Shown piece after piece: positions 1-5,325 of a stretch of DNA of 10,638 nucleotides. Under the pieces are notes generated by a model. The model did no database searches. It was given only the letters and a program-made list of their open reading frames with translations, and was not told where the DNA came from. The stretch spans positions 1 through 10,638 of the forward strand of contig JABFXM010000210.1 in assembly GCA_013361745.1 (NCBI GenBank), given 5' to 3'. How positions within the stretch are numbered: the first letter of the stretch is position 1; every line of letters begins with the position of its first letter. This DNA comes from Gemmatimonadaceae bacterium. GTDB taxonomy: Bacteria > Gemmatimonadota > Gemmatimonadetes > Gemmatimonadales > Gemmatimonadaceae. The translations under genes and the position numbers were made by a program.

Positions 1-541
1 CATCGAGCCGACGCTGTCGGCGATGCGGGAGCACGGGCGGCCGTTCACCGGCCTGCTCTACGCCGGGCTGATGCTCACGGACGAGGGTCCGAAGGTCGTC
101 GAGTTCAACTGCCGCTTCGGGGATCCCGAGACCGAGGCCATCCTCCCCCTCATGCGGAGCAGCCTCCTCGCTCCGATGGTCGCGGTCGCGCGCGGCGAGT
201 CGCTCGCCGGCGCGGCTGCGCTGCAGTGGGAGCCGCTCCACGCCGTCACGACCGTCGTCGCCGCCGCGGGCTATCCGGAAAAGCCGGCCATCGGCGGCGA
301 GATCGTGCTGCCGCCGGTCTCGCCCGACGTAACCGTCTTTCATGCGGGGACGAAGCTCGATGGTTCCGGCCGGCTCGTGTCCGCCGGGGGACGCGTTCTC
401 GCGGTCACGGCGCTCGGCGACACTCTCGAGATCGCGCGCGCGCGGAGCGCCGCCGCGGCGTCCGCGGTTCGTCTCGAGCGCAAGCAGCTGCGAAGCGACA
501 TCGGCTGGCGTGAGCTCCAGCGCGGTGCCCGAGCTACCTGA
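1..541 (+). CDS. purD: Phosphoribosylamine-glycine ligase (GARS), C-terminal part
   Basis: This ligase joins 5-phosphoribosylamine to glycine using ATP in the second step of de novo purine synthesis, in the cytoplasm. Only the last 179 codons are present. The frame is already open at base 2 and the gene runs off the left edge. The visible part is the end of the ATP-grasp domain, with the motif GLLYAGLM followed by VEFNCRFGDPETEA, whose Glu and Asn are the usual metal/ATP ligands. The small C-terminal PurD domain follows (FHAGTKLDGSGRLVSAGGRV, a pattern typical of PurD). The stop TGA at 539-541 lies inside the next gene, so the two overlap by 17 bases and are probably co-transcribed and translationally coupled. 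The family call is secure. The missing N-terminal half cannot be assessed. Confidence 0.97.
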   Translation, partial: IEPTLSAMREHGRPFTGLLYAGLMLTDEGPKVVEFNCRFGDPETEAILPLMRSSLLAPMVAVARGESLAGAAALQWEPLHAVTTVVAAAGYPEKPAIGGEIVLPPVSPDVTVFHAGTKLDGSGRLVSAGGRVLAVTALGDTLEIARARSAAAASAVRLERKQLRSDIGWRELQRGARAT

Positions 542-1352
542 GACCGAGACCATCGCCCGCGACCTCGACCGGGCGATCGCCGGCCGAACGATAGTCGCGG
601 CGACGGTGACCCGGCCCGACGTGCTGCGCGAAGTCACCGCGACGCAGCTCGTCGAATCGACCGTCGGCACCACCATCGTGCGCTCCTGGCGCCGCGCGAA
701 GCTCGTCGTGCTCGACCTCGACAGCGGAGACCGCATCGTCGTCCAGCCGCGCTTCACCGGGGCGCTGCTGCTCGACGCGGGCGAGCTCCCTGAGACCGAG
801 CGCCGCTTCTCGACGCTGCACTTCACCCTCGACGACGGACGGCTGCTTCACTACCGCGACATTCGACGGCTGGGCACGGTCGCGCTCATGGGCCCCGCTC
901 GCTTCGCCGAATATTCCGCGACGTTAGGCATCGAGCCTCTTGACCCGGCGCTGTCGGCGGAGCGATTATCGGTCCTTCTTCGGGGCTCGCGACAGGCCGT
1001 GAAGAAGCTCCTGATGGACCAGCACGTCGTCGTGGGGATCGGCAACATCTACGCGAACGAGGCGCTCTGGCGCGCGGGAATAGATCCCTCGCGCGACGCA
1101 CGCTCGCTCGACGCCTCGGAAGCCCGGCGCCTGCACGAGGGGATCGTATCGGTGCTCACCGAATCGATCGCCGCGCGCGGCACCAGCTTCCGGGACTACC
1201 GCGACGCGAGCGGGGGAAAGGGCGGCTTCGTCGAGATGCTGGCGGTGTATGGCCGCGGCGGGCTTCCCTGCCCGCGCTGCGGCGCCCGGCTCGTCGAGAC
1301 CCACGCCGTCGATGGTCGCACCACCGTGTTCTGCGCTCGATGCCAAGAGTAA
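525..1352 (+). CDS. mutM: Formamidopyrimidine-DNA glycosylase (Fpg/MutM family)
   Basis: This is a base-excision repair enzyme that removes oxidised purines such as 8-oxoguanine and nicks the abasic site. It has 275 residues, a normal family length. The GTG start at 525 was chosen because it puts the catalytic Pro at residue 2 (PELPE after the initiator). An in-frame GTG at 510 and starts further upstream would bury that proline. Seen in order: the N-terminal PELPE motif, the RRAK lysine loop, the H2TH region with GIGNIYANEALWRAGI, and a C-terminal zinc finger (CPRC, then CARC near the end) containing the GRTTVF arginine. Two wedge positions differ from the E. coli enzyme: the Met of HLGMSG is Phe here (QPRFTG), and the Phe of RRFG is Leu (RRLG). 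PELPE rather than PEGPE favours Fpg over Nei. It overlaps purD by 17 bases and the next gene by 13. A CGTTAGGC motif sits in frame at 922-929. Confidence 0.95.
   Translation: MPELPETETIARDLDRAIAGRTIVAATVTRPDVLREVTATQLVESTVGTTIVRSWRRAKLVVLDLDSGDRIVVQPRFTGALLLDAGELPETERRFSTLHFTLDDGRLLHYRDIRRLGTVALMGPARFAEYSATLGIEPLDPALSAERLSVLLRGSRQAVKKLLMDQHVVVGIGNIYANEALWRAGIDPSRDARSLDASEARRLHEGIVSVLTESIAARGTSFRDYRDASGGKGGFVEMLAVYGRGGLPCPRCGARLVETHAVDGRTTVFCARCQE
922..929 (+). repeat. CGTTAGGC octamer, copy 1
   Basis: This lies within mutM and encodes Thr-Leu-Gly across ACG TTA GGC, so it uses a TTA leucine codon. One other in-frame TTA (966-968) was noticed in this gene. Confidence 0.5.
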
Positions 1353-2476
1353 GACGCAACGCTTCAGCCGATTTCCGACAGCCGACGAGCGAGGAACAGC
1401 TCACGGCGATGCGCGCCCACGTGCGCGCGAACTGCGAGGATCGGCCCGGCGTCTACCGCATGACGTCGTCCGACGGCGAGATCGTCTACGTCGGCAAGTC
1501 GAAGCGCGTCCGGACGCGGCTGCTCAGCTACTTCCGCTGCGGGCCGGCCGAGAAGGGCTCTCGCATCGTGCGCGATGCGACGACGATCGAATGGGAGTAC
1601 ACGCCGAGCGAGTTCGCCGCGCTGCTCGCCGAGCTGCGGCTGATCAAGAAGCTGCGCCCGCGCTTCAACGTGGCGATGAAGCGGGACGCGCGGCACTTCG
1701 CGTTCATCAAGGTCACGAAGGGACCCGCGAACAAGCTTCTCGTCGTGCGCGGGGCCGGCGATGAATCGGCCGATGTCTACTATGGCCCCTACCACGGCGC
1801 GCAGCGGGTCAACGACGCCGTGCGCGAGCTCAACGACGCCCTCGGGCTCCGCGACTGCGCGAGCGACCGGAAGATGCACTTCGCCGATCAGCCGGAGCTC
1901 TTCGAGATCGCGCCACGTACTCCCGGATGCATTCGCCACGAGATCAGGAAGTGTCTCGGTCCCTGCGTCGGCGCCTGCACGGTGAACGAGTACGGCTCGC
2001 GAGTCCGGATGGCGCGGGCATTTCTCGAGGGCGTCGACGACGCTCCACTCGAGGGACTGCGCAGCGAGATGCTGGCGAGCAGTGAGCGGATGGAGTTCGA
2101 GCGCGCGGCCGCGCTGCGCGACAAGCTCGGCCGCCTCGAATCGCTGCGCGAGCAGTTCATCCGCTTCCGCTTCGCGGTGGAGACGCTCTCCTTCCTCTAC
2201 GAGGTCCCGGGCCACGCCGGCGACGACCGCGTCTATCTGATCCGTCGCGGCCGCGTCCGCGCCGAGCGGCCCGCGCCGAAGAGCCCCGCCGAGCGAGCGG
2301 AGATCCGCGCCCTGGCGGACGACGTGTTCAGCGGCGTCGAGTACGAGGGCGCGGCGGTGCCGACCCATGAGATCGACGAGCTGCTGCTCCTCTCCTCCTG
2401 GTTCCGGCGCTTCCCCTCCGAGCTGGAGCGCACCGAGACGCACAAGGTCGCGCGCCGCCATCGCCGCTCCGCCTGA
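1340..2476 (+). CDS. Stand-alone UvrC-like GIY-YIG nuclease with Fe-S cysteine cluster and UVR motif
   Basis: This 378-residue protein matches the N-terminal half of UvrC, the incision nuclease of nucleotide excision repair. The GIY-YIG domain spans about residues 35-112, with Tyr39, Tyr50, Arg58, Glu98 and Asn110 in the expected places. A cysteine cluster follows (Cys173, Cys197, Cys205, Cys209). Its last three cysteines keep UvrC spacing, which suggests a 4Fe-4S site. A UVR (UvrB-binding) motif lies near residues 241-275. About 100 residues follow without the RNase-H-like 5' nuclease domain or the helix-hairpin-helix tail of full UvrC. The layout resembles E. coli Cho, and even more the C-terminal half of actinobacterial exonuclease-UvrC fusions, here without the exonuclease. 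ATG 1340 overlaps mutM. ATG 1409, preceded by GAGGAA at 1391-1396, would also leave an intact domain and may be the true start. The mutM context supports a repair role; 3'-side incision is inferred from the family. Confidence 0.9.
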   Translation: MPRVRRNASADFRQPTSEEQLTAMRAHVRANCEDRPGVYRMTSSDGEIVYVGKSKRVRTRLLSYFRCGPAEKGSRIVRDATTIEWEYTPSEFAALLAELRLIKKLRPRFNVAMKRDARHFAFIKVTKGPANKLLVVRGAGDESADVYYGPYHGAQRVNDAVRELNDALGLRDCASDRKMHFADQPELFEIAPRTPGCIRHEIRKCLGPCVGACTVNEYGSRVRMARAFLEGVDDAPLEGLRSEMLASSERMEFERAAALRDKLGRLESLREQFIRFRFAVETLSFLYEVPGHAGDDRVYLIRRGRVRAERPAPKSPAERAEIRALADDVFSGVEYEGAAVPTHEIDELLLLSSWFRRFPSELERTETHKVARRHRRSA

Positions 2477-2492
2477 GCGGATCCCAGGCGGC

Positions 2493-2506
2493 GCGATCGC
2501 GATCGC
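2493..2506. repeat. 14-base perfect palindrome between convergent genes
   Basis: GCGATCGCGATCGC is its own reverse complement and fills nearly half of the 30-base gap between the UvrC-like gene and the SET gene, ending exactly at the latter's stop codon. It is two overlapping GCGATCGC units. It has no loop and no T-tract, so it is not a classical terminator. A cruciform, a methylation target or chance in GC-rich sequence are all possible. Confidence 0.5.
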
Positions 2507-2959
2507 TCAGCGCTTCTTCGCGAGGATGGTCCCGCGGCAGCTCGCCGCCCCGCAGTGGCAGGGATAGCGCCGCTTCGCCGCCGGCGAGTGCCGCTCCTCC
2601 AGCACGTAGGCGTAGTCGTACGCGAGCTCTTCCCCGGGCGCGACGTCACGGATCGTCTCGATCCAGATCCGTCCATCCTCGACGATGGCGTCGCAGTTCG
2701 GGTCGCAGGAGTGGTTGATGAAGCGCGCCTCGTTTCCGTCGACCGCGGCGTCGATGACGATGTCGTCATCGATCGCGAAGAGAAATGTGTGGTGCCGCAC
2801 ACCTTCCTCGTCGGGATAGCGCGCGTCCGCCACGGCCGGGGTCAGCCGTTCGCCCGCGTACTCGATGAGTCGCGTTCCCGAGGGGATTGCCCGGGTCGCG
2901 AAGGCACCGAGCCCCTGCATCGGGGAGGGACGGATTTCGAAAGGGAGAGCGTCGCGCAC
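2507..2959 (-). CDS. SET-domain protein (putative protein lysine methyltransferase) with post-SET zinc motif
   Basis: SET proteins transfer a methyl group from S-adenosylmethionine to a lysine side chain of a protein. With the GTG start at 2959 this one has 150 residues: almost only a SET domain plus a post-SET tail. Seen: the N-terminal GLGAFATRAIPSGT strand pattern (residues 16-29), the SAM-binding and pseudoknot motif RFINHSCDPNC (79-89), and ELAYDY (111-116) with the catalytic Tyr116. The tail has CHC and SCRG (Cys134, Cys136, Cys141), which with Cys85 would bind zinc. The frame stays open upstream to a GTG at 3145, with another GTG at 2989. I chose 2959 because family similarity begins just after it and the upstream residues look like non-coding Arg-rich translation. 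No good Shine-Dalgarno site is visible, so the start is uncertain. The substrate is unknown: a DNA-binding or ribosomal protein is possible, but that is a guess. It is convergent with the UvrC-like gene and divergent from the 72-residue gene. Confidence 0.88.
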   Translation of the reverse strand: MRDALPFEIRPSPMQGLGAFATRAIPSGTRLIEYAGERLTPAVADARYPDEEGVRHHTFLFAIDDDIVIDAAVDGNEARFINHSCDPNCDAIVEDGRIWIETIRDVAPGEELAYDYAYVLEERHSPAAKRRYPCHCGAASCRGTILAKKR

Positions 2960-3049
2960 GTGACGTCGGGAATGGCGAGTGTCTTGCACAATAGCGAGTC
3001 GGAGCCGCGCGCGGCACGGCGCGGAAAACGATGCGACTCGGAGCGATGC
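2960..3049. promoter_or_regulatory. Divergent intergenic region, likely holding two promoters
   Basis: About 90 bases separate the starts of the SET gene and the small + strand gene. Both promoters must lie here, or within the 5' end of one of the genes. The only AT-richer patch is around TTGCACAATAG (about 2984-2995). I see no convincing -35/-10 pair on either strand and no clear operator palindrome. Confidence 0.35.
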
Positions 3050-3268
3050 ATGGCGACGACCTGGCAGCCCACGACGCTCGTGCAATGTGTGAGCATCCGG
3101 CCCTGGCTCACCTATCCGGGGTGTGACGAACCCGGAGGCTGTCACGACCTCACGTTAGGCAGGATCTACAGCCTGCTCGGCATCGAGGCCGATGGCGCGT
3201 TCTATCGGATCGTCGACGATTCGGGAGACGACTACCTCTATCCCGCGTCGCACTTCCGCGAGGTCTGA
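3050..3268 (+). CDS. Small uncharacterised protein, 72 residues, probable beta-barrel
   Basis: I do not recognise a named family. The ATG at 3050 is preceded by CGGAG (3039-3043) at a good spacing, which supports this start although the frame is open far upstream. The protein has two parts. Residues 1-32 hold three cysteines (13, 25, 31) and a His after the last (GGCHDL). Residues 33-72 hold LTLGRIYSLLGIEA, then FYRIVDDSGDDYLYPASHF. Short strands separated by turns, ending in an acidic turn plus a YLYP strand, resemble small SH3-like barrels found in short bacterial and phage hypothetical proteins; the fold is inferred. Cytoplasmic: no signal peptide or membrane segment. A CGTTAGGC motif lies in frame at 3153-3160 and supplies a rare TTA codon. 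Its stop codon forms one arm of a hairpin with the stop of the convergent phosphodiesterase gene. Confidence 0.75.
   Translation: MATTWQPTTLVQCVSIRPWLTYPGCDEPGGCHDLTLGRIYSLLGIEADGAFYRIVDDSGDDYLYPASHFREV
3153..3160 (+). repeat. CGTTAGGC octamer, copy 2
   Basis: This lies within the 72-residue gene, again in the ACG TTA GGC codon phase (Thr-Leu-Gly). Confidence 0.5.
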
Positions 3269-3281
3269 CCGCCGAGTCAGA
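3264..3281. terminator. Hairpin joining two convergent stop codons (possible bidirectional terminator)
   Basis: TCTGAC, a six-base loop, then GTCAGA form a perfect 6-bp stem. The TGA of the upstream + gene is in the left arm and the complement of the - gene's TGA is in the right arm. There is no T-tract on either side, so intrinsic termination would be weak. Its position between convergent genes is what suggests the role. Confidence 0.35.
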
Positions 3282-3744
3282 GCGGCCGCAGCTCCACTTC
3301 GGCGCGGCCGGCTTCGATCGTCAGCACGGCGACGCTCGGCTCCAACCGGAACCGCCGCGGCCCCGCCGCGCCCGGGTTGACCACCAGCCGGTCGCCGAGC
3401 CTCGCGACCTGCTGCTGGTGGGTGTGCCCGTACACGATCACGTCCGCGTCGTACTTCGCGACGAGACGCTCCGGCGTCGGCGATCCCACTTCATGCCCGT
3501 GGCTGACGTGAACCCGCAGGCCGTCCAGCTCGAGCTCGATCGCGTCGCGCAGCCGTGACCGCCCGGGCGCGTCCGTGTTCCCGTAGACCGCCATCACCGG
3601 AGCGATGATCTCCAGCTCGTCGAGGATCTCGTCGGGCCCGACATCCCCCGCGTGAAGGATCAGCTCGACCCCCGCGAGCGCGGCGTGCACCTCGGGGCGC
3701 AGTTGCCCGTGGGTGTCCGAGATCAGTCCGATGCGGCGGGCCAT
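3277..3744 (-). CDS. YfcE/MJ0936-family metallophosphodiesterase
   Basis: This is a small calcineurin-like phosphoesterase of 155 residues, the usual size for the YfcE branch. These enzymes hydrolyse phosphodiester bonds with two metal ions, commonly Mn, and the physiological substrate is generally unknown. All metal motifs are visible in order: SDTHG (Asp10, His12), HAGDVG (Asp34), GNTD (Asn56), SHGHE (His82) and YGHTHQ (His107, His109), followed by NPGAAGPRR. It has no signal peptide, so it should be cytoplasmic. ATG 3744 directly abuts the TGA of ubiE (TGAATG), so the two are translationally coupled; the functional reason for the pairing is not evident. The downstream end meets the small + strand gene across an 8-base gap with a hairpin. 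Confidence 0.95.
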   Translation of the reverse strand: MARRIGLISDTHGQLRPEVHAALAGVELILHAGDVGPDEILDELEIIAPVMAVYGNTDAPGRSRLRDAIELELDGLRVHVSHGHEVGSPTPERLVAKYDADVIVYGHTHQQQVARLGDRLVVNPGAAGPRRFRLEPSVAVLTIEAGRAEVELRPL

Positions 3745-4569
3745 TCAGCGTCGCTGGCCGGCGTGGATCGCCGCGATCCCGAAGGTCAACGAAGACCACG
3801 AGACGCTGGCAAAACCGACCGCGCGCATGCGCGCCGCGAGCTCCTCCGCCGCGGGGAACCGCGCGACCGATTCGGGGAGGTAGCGATAGGCCGTGCGGTG
3901 CCCGCTGATCGCGCCGCCGATCGCGGGAAGCACGCGTCGGAAGTACGCGTGATAGAGCGTGCGGACGATGGCGGAACGCGGGGTCGTGAACTCGAGCAGG
4001 ACGAAGCGCGCGCCCGGCTTGAGCACACGATGCACCTCGCGAAACGCGGCATCGAGATCGGCGACGTTCCGCGCGCCGAAAGCGACCACCGCGCCCGAGA
4101 TGCTCGAATCGCGGAGCGGAAGCCACAGCGCGTCGGCGACGACTGCCTGCGTCGTCCCCTCGGGCATCTTGCCGCGTCCGGCCCGCAGCATGGACTCCGC
4201 GAAATCCAGCGCGACGACGCGTCCACTGAATCCGTCGCTGCGAACGAGTGTCGCCGCGACGTCCATGGTGCCCGCACAGAGATCGAGGTAGCTCCCTGTC
4301 GGGTCGCGCTCCCATGCGAGGGCCGCGATCGCGCGCCGGCGCCAGGCTCGGTCGATACCGAAGCTGAGGAGGCGGTTCAGCAGATCGTAGCTCGGCGCGA
4401 TCTTCTCGAACACAGCGCGAACGTAATCGCGCTTCGACGGGCCACCAGCGGCGGCCTCCGCGACGAGGCGCGTTTCATCGTCTTCGGTCTCGGGCCCGCG
4501 CATCGGCGTCGACACTCGCATCGCCGAAAAGTCGTCGGCGCGGCGCGGAGCGGCAAGCGGCGGACACAT
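3745..4569 (-). CDS. ubiE: UbiE/MenG quinone methyltransferase (demethylmenaquinone methyltransferase)
   Basis: This enzyme C-methylates the quinone ring using S-adenosylmethionine in the last step of menaquinone (MenG) or late ubiquinone (UbiE) synthesis, at the cytoplasmic face of the membrane. It has 274 residues. The family signature FEKIAPSYDLLNRLLSFG lies at residues 54-71. SAM motif I reads YLDLCAGTMDVA (94-105), where Met replaces the usual last glycine of GTG. ALDFAESML follows as the acidic-loop motif, and KPGARFVLLEFTTP matches the post-motif III signature. ATG 4569 gives an N-terminal extension of about 45 polar residues before the signature. Met17 (4521) and Met23 (4503) are alternative starts, and none has a clear ribosome site. 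A menaquinone role is more likely than ubiquinone if the organism is Gemmatimonadota, but the sequence alone does not settle it. It diverges from the sigma factor gene and is coupled to the phosphodiesterase. Confidence 0.95.
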   Translation of the reverse strand: MCPPLAAPRRADDFSAMRVSTPMRGPETEDDETRLVAEAAAGGPSKRDYVRAVFEKIAPSYDLLNRLLSFGIDRAWRRRAIAALAWERDPTGSYLDLCAGTMDVAATLVRSDGFSGRVVALDFAESMLRAGRGKMPEGTTQAVVADALWLPLRDSSISGAVVAFGARNVADLDAAFREVHRVLKPGARFVLLEFTTPRSAIVRTLYHAYFRRVLPAIGGAISGHRTAYRYLPESVARFPAAEELAARMRAVGFASVSWSSLTFGIAAIHAGQRR

Positions 4570-4628
4570 CTGCGCTGGCCGCGCGCGCCTCGCGGGGCTA
4601 GTTTGCTCGCGCGGCCGCGCCGCAGAGA
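4570..4628. promoter_or_regulatory. Short divergent intergenic region (ubiE / ECF sigma)
   Basis: Fifty-nine bases lie between divergent starts and must hold, or closely neighbour, promoters for both directions. It is very GC-rich apart from CTAGTTTGCT (about 4599-4608). I see no recognisable ECF autoregulatory promoter (such as a GGAAC -35 element) and no sigma-70 pair, and only a weak purine stretch (GCAGAGA) before the sigma start. Confidence 0.3.
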
Positions 4629-5228
4629 ATGCCTCCCTCCCTCGACCTTCAGAATCTTCCCGACGCCGACGTCGTCGCGCTCGCCCAGGAAGGGCGCGAG
4701 CTCGCGTACCGGGAGCTGATCCGGCGCTACCAGCGGCCGGTGTTCTCGCTCGTCTTCCGGATGGTTCGCGACCGGGCGCTGGCAGAGGATCTGTCGCAGG
4801 AGACCTTCATCAAGGTCCTCAACAACATCGACAAGTACGTTCCCGAGTTCAAATTTTCCAGCTGGCTCTTCAAGATCGCGAACAATCTCGCGATCGATCA
4901 TCTGAGGCGGCGGCGCATCCAGACGGTGAGCATGGACGGCGCTCCGGACGCGACGACGGCATCGCAGATCGAGGCGACATCGTTCGAGCTGGCGTCGCAC
5001 GGGGAGTCGGCGCTGGACGAGCTCGAGGCCAAGGAGCTCGGCAGCGCGATCGAGCGGGCCATCGCGGCGCTGCGTCCGGAGTACCGTTCGTGCATCATGC
5101 TGCGTCACGTGGAAGGCCGGTCGTACGAGGAGATCGCGGCGACCCTCGATCTTCCCCTGGGAACGGTGAAGACCTACATCCACCGGGCAAGGCACGAGCT
5201 CCGCAAGGCGCTCGAGGAGGCGCGGTGA
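4629..5228 (+). CDS. ECF-type RNA polymerase sigma factor (sigma-70 family)
   Basis: This is an alternative sigma factor that redirects RNA polymerase, normally held inactive by a partner anti-sigma factor until a signal is sensed. The protein has 199 residues. Region 2 spans about 22-92: YRELIRRYQRPVF, then AEDLSQETFIKVL (core-binding and -10 region) and SSWLFKIANNLAIDHLRRRR. A polar linker of about 45 residues follows. Region 4 spans about 140-199, with the helix-turn-helix SYEEIAATLDLPLGTVKTYI and the terminal HRARHELRKAL. There is no extra C-terminal domain. The next genes encode a zinc-finger anti-sigma factor and two exported proteins, so the regulon probably concerns the cell envelope. 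The 3' end GAGGAGG (5214-5220) would serve as a ribosome site for a small ORF starting at GTG 5225 inside the stop region. Confidence 0.96.
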   Translation: MPPSLDLQNLPDADVVALAQEGRELAYRELIRRYQRPVFSLVFRMVRDRALAEDLSQETFIKVLNNIDKYVPEFKFSSWLFKIANNLAIDHLRRRRIQTVSMDGAPDATTASQIEATSFELASHGESALDELEAKELGSAIERAIAALRPEYRSCIMLRHVEGRSYEEIAATLDLPLGTVKTYIHRARHELRKALEEAR

Positions 5229-5305
5229 CGCCCCGCATGATCGAGGTGAGATCGGTCACGGTGGCCCGCAAGGCTGCTGAAACCGGCAGCGAAGAGCGGC
5301 CGTAG
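5225..5305 (+). CDS. Possible 26-codon leader peptide between sigma and anti-sigma genes
   Basis: The GTG at 5225 overlaps the sigma stop as GTGA and follows GAGGAGG (5214-5220) by four bases, a textbook coupling arrangement. The ORF reads MTPRMIEVRSVTVARK and continues to a TAG at 5303-5305, just before the anti-sigma ribosome site. The peptide is basic in the middle and has no membrane segment. I do not recognise a family. It could be a real leader ORF that carries ribosomes into the anti-sigma gene, or a chance reading frame. No composition or homology evidence is available here. Confidence 0.3.
   Translation: MTPRMIEVRSVTVARKAAETGSEERP
5273..5290 (+). promoter_or_regulatory. Hairpin in the sigma/anti-sigma intergenic mRNA
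   Basis: GCTGCTG and CGGCAGC pair as a 7-bp stem (one G-U pair) around an AAAC loop. A second, 5-bp stem (CGGCC 5297-5301 with GGCCG 5310-5314) follows and its last base is the first G of the anti-sigma ribosome site. With no T-tract these are not classical terminators. An effect on the sigma to anti-sigma expression ratio is only an inference. Confidence 0.3.
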
Positions 5306-5313
5306 GCCCGGCC

Positions 5314-5320
5314 GGAGGAA
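5314..5320 (+). promoter_or_regulatory. Strong ribosome binding site for the anti-sigma gene
   Basis: GGAGGAA lies five bases before the GTG at 5326. It fixes that GTG as the start, since no ATG is available nearby, and implies efficient independent initiation of the anti-sigma protein. Confidence 0.7.
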
Positions 5321-5325
5321 CACTC

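Noticed and set aside
342..524. Upstream extension of the mutM reading frame to a start at 342
   Set aside because: It lies wholly inside purD, is Arg/Ser-rich shadow translation, and would prevent the catalytic proline from being residue 2.
1364..2461. 365-codon open frame on the - strand
   Set aside because: It mirrors the UvrC-like gene, whose catalytic and cysteine motifs prove the + strand reading.
2960..3145. Longer N-terminus for the SET protein, from GTG 3145
   Set aside because: The residues are Arg/Pro-rich and unlike SET proteins, and would cover the start of the divergent small gene. A shorter start at 2959 fits the domain, though GTG 2989 is not excluded.
3652..4719. 355-codon open frame on the + strand
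   Set aside because: It runs antisense across yfcE and ubiE and into the sigma factor in another frame. It shows only Arg-rich shadow composition.
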